64,000 nt of DNA from Tetradesmus obliquus (taxonomy: Eukaryota > Chlorophyta > Chlorophyceae > Sphaeropleales > Scenedesmaceae): assembly GCA_030272155.1 (NCBI GenBank), contig CP126193.1:5208001-5272000 (forward strand). The letters run 5' to 3'. A program made the position numbers and the translations under genes. Within the stretch, counting starts at the first letter, position 1. Each line of letters opens with the position of its first letter. Below, one piece after another: positions 60,349-64,000 of the stretch. A model generated the notes under the pieces. It was not told where the DNA came from, did no database searches, and saw only the letters and a list, made by a program, of their open reading frames with translations.

Positions 60349-61011
60349 GATTTTAGGTATGGTCTCCTTGATTGCAGCAAATATACGTCGACAGCCCACA
60401 GTCACCAGCCCTTAACGGGCACGCCACACTAGCGCCCGAGTGCTTCTGCAGCTGGCCCAGTTAAAACCATTCGCGAAGATATCGACAAAATGTGTGCGAT
60501 ACATACACTGCTACTACACCATGTGGCGAAAGCAGACAACTGCTGTTAGTGACACCGGCAACACCAGTGAGTCAACCGAACACATGCATCAGCTGAATCA
60601 CGCCTGCTAGGCAGACCACATGCAGCGCCTACAGCTGCATTCAGCTGATGTCTGTGACAAAGGCGTACGATCAGTACCAACCAAAGCAGACCAACAATCT
60701 CCCTGATCTGCATGCTGTACATAAACGACTGCTGCATTCCTTGCACAAGTGCGCGCATACAAAATTGCCATTGAACAATGACAGAAGAACTTCAATTGCC
60801 TGAACAGACAAGTCATTCAATTGCCATTTGCCTGCTGCCCCATACAAATGCCCATGGCAAGCGCCATTGGACTTTTGTCTGGACGACACACCACATACAG
60901 GGCATGTGCTGCTGCACCTTGGCACAGGACACGGGGCATACCAGCTGCAGCTCCTTGCATCCTGCAGGAAACCAGAAACAACCACCGTTGTGTTCAGCTG
61001 CTGCCGGCACC
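60349..61011. other. Intergenic, between Cys-rich and phosphotransferase genes
   Basis: Promoter side of the Cys-rich gene and 3' side of the phosphotransferase gene, both on the minus strand. Nothing else recognised. Confidence 0.5.
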
Positions 61012-63274
61012 TCACTCCTCATCAGCAGCAGGCTTGCGCTTAATGGTGAGGCAGTAGATGTCCAGGTGCTCGCATATCTGCCCGATGACCACCAGCACGT
61101 AGTGCAGGTACCCCGCCAGCAGCGCTGCATCCAGCGCCAGCGTCACAGTGAGGGGGTCATACAGCCCCAGCACCTTGTTCAGGTTACCCAGCGCCAGGCA
61201 CACAATCGCCCACAGAGGCGCCTGGAAGGGCTCCTTGCACATGTGTGCCATAATGAGCTGGCTGGCCATGAGGGCGTACGCAATGCCAAAGCCAGCGTTC
61301 TGTGCGCGGCACAGGTACAGCTCCTCGCAGGGCCGCCACAGCCAGATGCAGCCCAGCACCAGCAGAGTAACGATGATCACAAAGTGCGCCGCAGCTGCGC
61401 CCTTCGCCAGCTGCTTGTGGCCGCGCTCCTGCAAGCACCAGCAGCACAGGCACACCATGTCTGTCAGCGCGTTATGCCAAGCAGGCAGGTACATGAACAA
61501 TCTGGGCAACAACACATGCAGCCGTCCCCGGCAACGCTTCAAAACATCACGATGCGGCAGCTGCCGCAAAGCAGAAAGCGGACTGGCCACAGCGCAGCTG
61601 CCGCTGCTGGCTGGTGCTCACCCGTGCCGGCATGCTGGAGGTCTGGTAGGCCCACACGTTGCGGATGTTGGTGGTGGCCTGGTAGAAGCCCACGCAGATC
61701 ATCAGGATGATGATGGCGTCGTTCATCACTGCAGCATGGCGCAACAAACAAGCAGCAGAGCGACGTGATCAGCAGGCATGTCTAGGAACCTAGCGCCAGC
61801 CACACAACACATGTGCACAGTTGCGGACGAGCATGTGCTGCACCGCCACCAAAGGCTGGCTTGACTACCGCCTCAAAGCAGCAGAGCTGTCCACACATGT
61901 GAGCACAGCTGTTGCTGCTCACATCTTCAAGCACCATCCCTGCGCTGGGTGTGGGCACAGCACGTCTGTCGCACTACACAGCCATGCTGCTGCTGCTGCT
62001 GCTGCTGGGTCAGCCGCCACTCACTCCAGCCCTGCAGCGCGGGGATGGGCAGGTAGTTGGTGGCGGGCTCACGCCAGAAGGCGGGCCCCAGGATAAAGGT
62101 GGCCATGTGCACTGCTGCCAGCGTGTAGTTGCACTCCAGCACGCCATAGTACTGGTTGCCGTACTTCATCACGCTGGTGTGGTACTCCTCCCACTGCGCC
62201 AGAATCCAGGTGAACATCACCTGCAGGGGAGGCAGCGGACAGCAGCGGCAAAGGCAGCAGCAGCTTGAGCAGGAGGCTTGCAAGCGGCACCATGCAGCAC
62301 ATTGCTTTGACAGTGCCTGCTGGTCCTGCTAAAACTGCTACTGCTCCGCTCCCCATGCTCACCAGCCGCTTTCATGCTTGCACAGAACGGCTGCAGCTGC
62401 AGCGGAATGCAATGCGGCTCTGTGGGCATCTGCTGTTTCACAACTGCTGCTGGCAGTGGGTTCGCGCCTCACCCCCAGGTTGCCCAGCGCGTGCGCCCAG
62501 CTGCAGCCGATGCTGAGGCTGCACGCGATGTTGGCCAGCAGCAGGTTCACGCTCAGCGCATCGCAGCCGTGGTCGAAGAGCTGGCCCAGCGGTGAGGAGG
62601 TGTTGGTGCGGCGCGCGTGCTTGCCATCCAGGCAGTCTAGGATGGTGTAGAACACCACCGCAAACGCGCTCAGCAGGTAGGTCCAGCGCGGCGCGTCACC
62701 TGCAGCAGCAGGCAGTACCAAATGCGGCTGAACTTATTGCTGGCTATCTGCTGAACAGGCCTGCACCAGGTGTCATGTATGCATGCAGCCTGGGCACGGC
62801 ATTGCTGACGCTGCGGCTGCAGCACAGCAAAGTGACTAATTGGAGCCCACACTGCACCACTATCTTGCCTAACAGGCTGCATTGCTGCAGCTGCTGCTGC
62901 TGCCGCCTCACCCACGAAGTCTGGCGTGTAGTATGCTGAGGTCAGGTATGAGGCCACCAGCGCCATGGTGCCCATCAGCGTGATCAGGTTGGGCGCCAGC
63001 CACAGCGGCAGCTGCAGCGCAGCCCCTGGCACCAGCAGGATTAACGTGGCAGGAAAGCAGCATGAAATTCTTGATCAATAAATGCTTTGGCTTTCAGAGT
63101 GTAGTGCAACACACAGCAGCAGCTGACGCAGCAGCTGACACAGCAGCTACTGCATGAGGAGTGGTGCTCACAGTCGAGGAACGGCCGGTGCAGGTTGTCA
63201 AGGTACGTGTAGCCAGATGCTTTGTACTGATAAGCTTTGAGGCCATCCAGGCCCCGCTTTGTGAGGTATTTCAT
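61012..63274 (-). CDS. AAPT1: CDP-alcohol phosphotransferase (ethanolamine/choline type)
   Basis: Last step of the Kennedy pathway: transfers phosphoethanolamine or phosphocholine from its CDP form to diacylglycerol, in ER or Golgi membranes. Six exons: 63172-63274, 62912-63025, 62473-62699, 62025-62220, 61622-61728 and 61012-61428, giving 387 residues (plant AAPT1 about 389). The catalytic motif DG-x2-AR-x8-G-x3-D-x3-D is complete as DGKHARRTNTSSPLG then QLFDHGCD. The N-terminus MKYLTKRGLDGLKAYQYKASG and LWLAPNLITLMG fit the eukaryotic EPT/CPT family, and several hydrophobic helices follow. The C-terminus is short and polar (KRKPAADEE). The start at 63274 matches family N-termini; an in-frame ATG at 63319 would add 15 residues. 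Sequence alone does not settle ethanolamine versus choline preference. Confidence 0.92.
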
Positions 63275-64000
63275 CTGCAACAGGCTTGACTCGCCGGCAA
63301 ACTGTTGTTGTTGACGCAATGCTGCTCGCAGAGCAATGGCTTTATCTCGCTGCCTACGCTCTCAGGTCACGGTAACGTCTTGCCTAACAACAAGTTCCAG
63401 GCATGCAGCAGCTGCAAACAGTACAAGCGGGCGTGTGGGCGTTGTTGCCGCTGCTACACCAGGTCACGCAGCTGGTTCTAAGCAGTGAGTCGAATCGTAT
63501 GCGTTGATCACAGTGATCGCTTCTGCAACGATCTGATGGCTGAAGCACTGCTGTGCAGCAGAAACCCTTTGGGCGGTTTAGCTTGAGGTTGGCTTGTGTC
63601 ATACAAGTTGTGTGTCTGCCCGGACGCACGATCTTATTCCCTGCTGTTTTCACCAAAGGATGTTGCACGTTAAATTACAATGTTCATTTGTACTTGCCAT
63701 CAGCCCTACGTATTCTGTACAGGCACTTTTTGAAGCAGGCACAGCACAGCACACAGCACTTCAGGGCATGACCTCCCTGAGGGCCGGCAAGCAACAGCGG
63801 ATAACCCAGATATCTGAAAGCTAAAAAGATGCTGGTAGCACGTAGTCATGAAGTTTAGAGCTACACTGACTGAGAGGGGCTGCCAGTCCCTCCACAAAGG
63901 TGAGCCCGCCGCTTTGCAGCAGCATGTGCTGCGTGTGTCGTGCATGCCCCCAGCCAGCAGTACTTACTTATATGTTATGTTGATTCTCCAGCATTCCTGC
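63275..64000. other. Upstream region of the phosphotransferase gene, no gene recognised
   Basis: Holds the promoter of the phosphotransferase gene. The open frames are short and match nothing I know. Confidence 0.5.

Overview
The window looks like nuclear DNA of a green alga (Chlorophyta, probably Chlorophyceae). The evidence is GC-rich genes split by many GT-AG introns whose acceptors are often CTGCAG, abundant (CAG)n/(CTG)n runs in introns and exons, a predicted plastid cysteine desulfurase, a Rubisco-LSMT-like SET protein, and other proteins with plastid-type leaders. The lineage call is inference; no rRNA or tRNA gene was found to anchor it.

Bases 1 to about 36,408 are a satellite array that continues past the left edge. 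The monomer is about 311 bp (measured spacings 310-312), with roughly a hundred copies. Monomers are organised into higher-order repeats, the commonest being a six-monomer unit of about 1,924 bp. The array is studded with A-tailed insertions flanked by 13-15 bp target-site duplications, and with longer copies of the same 3' end. I read all of these as 5'-truncated insertions of one LINE. A larger LINE fragment that still encodes the reverse-transcriptase-associated zinc-binding region occurs twice, about 21.7 kb apart, with the same two nested insertions in both copies. Monomers decay at the right edge, where an older relative of the same LINE tail marks the border with unique DNA. Satellite plus LINE resembles a centromeric or pericentromeric domain, but that is inference.

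From about 37 kb the window is ordinary gene-dense host DNA. In order: plastid SufS-type cysteine desulfurase NFS2 (-); ribosome-biogenesis GTPase EFL1 (+), whose frame is cut by a TAG 15 codons before the family's usual C-terminus; a DUF212/PAP2-like membrane protein (-); a Rubisco-LSMT-like SET protein (-); a METTL21-like protein methyltransferase (+); a secreted Cys-rich protein (-); and an ethanolamine/choline phosphotransferase (-). NFS2/EFL1 and LSMT-like/METTL21-like are divergent pairs with short shared upstream regions (379 and 373 bp). EFL1/DUF212 and METTL21-like/Cys-rich are convergent. The genes share no single pathway: Fe-S sulfur supply, 60S maturation, protein methylation and phospholipid synthesis.

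Exon structures were worked out by eye from splice signals, reading phase and family similarity. The exon lengths and phases of all seven models close without gaps.
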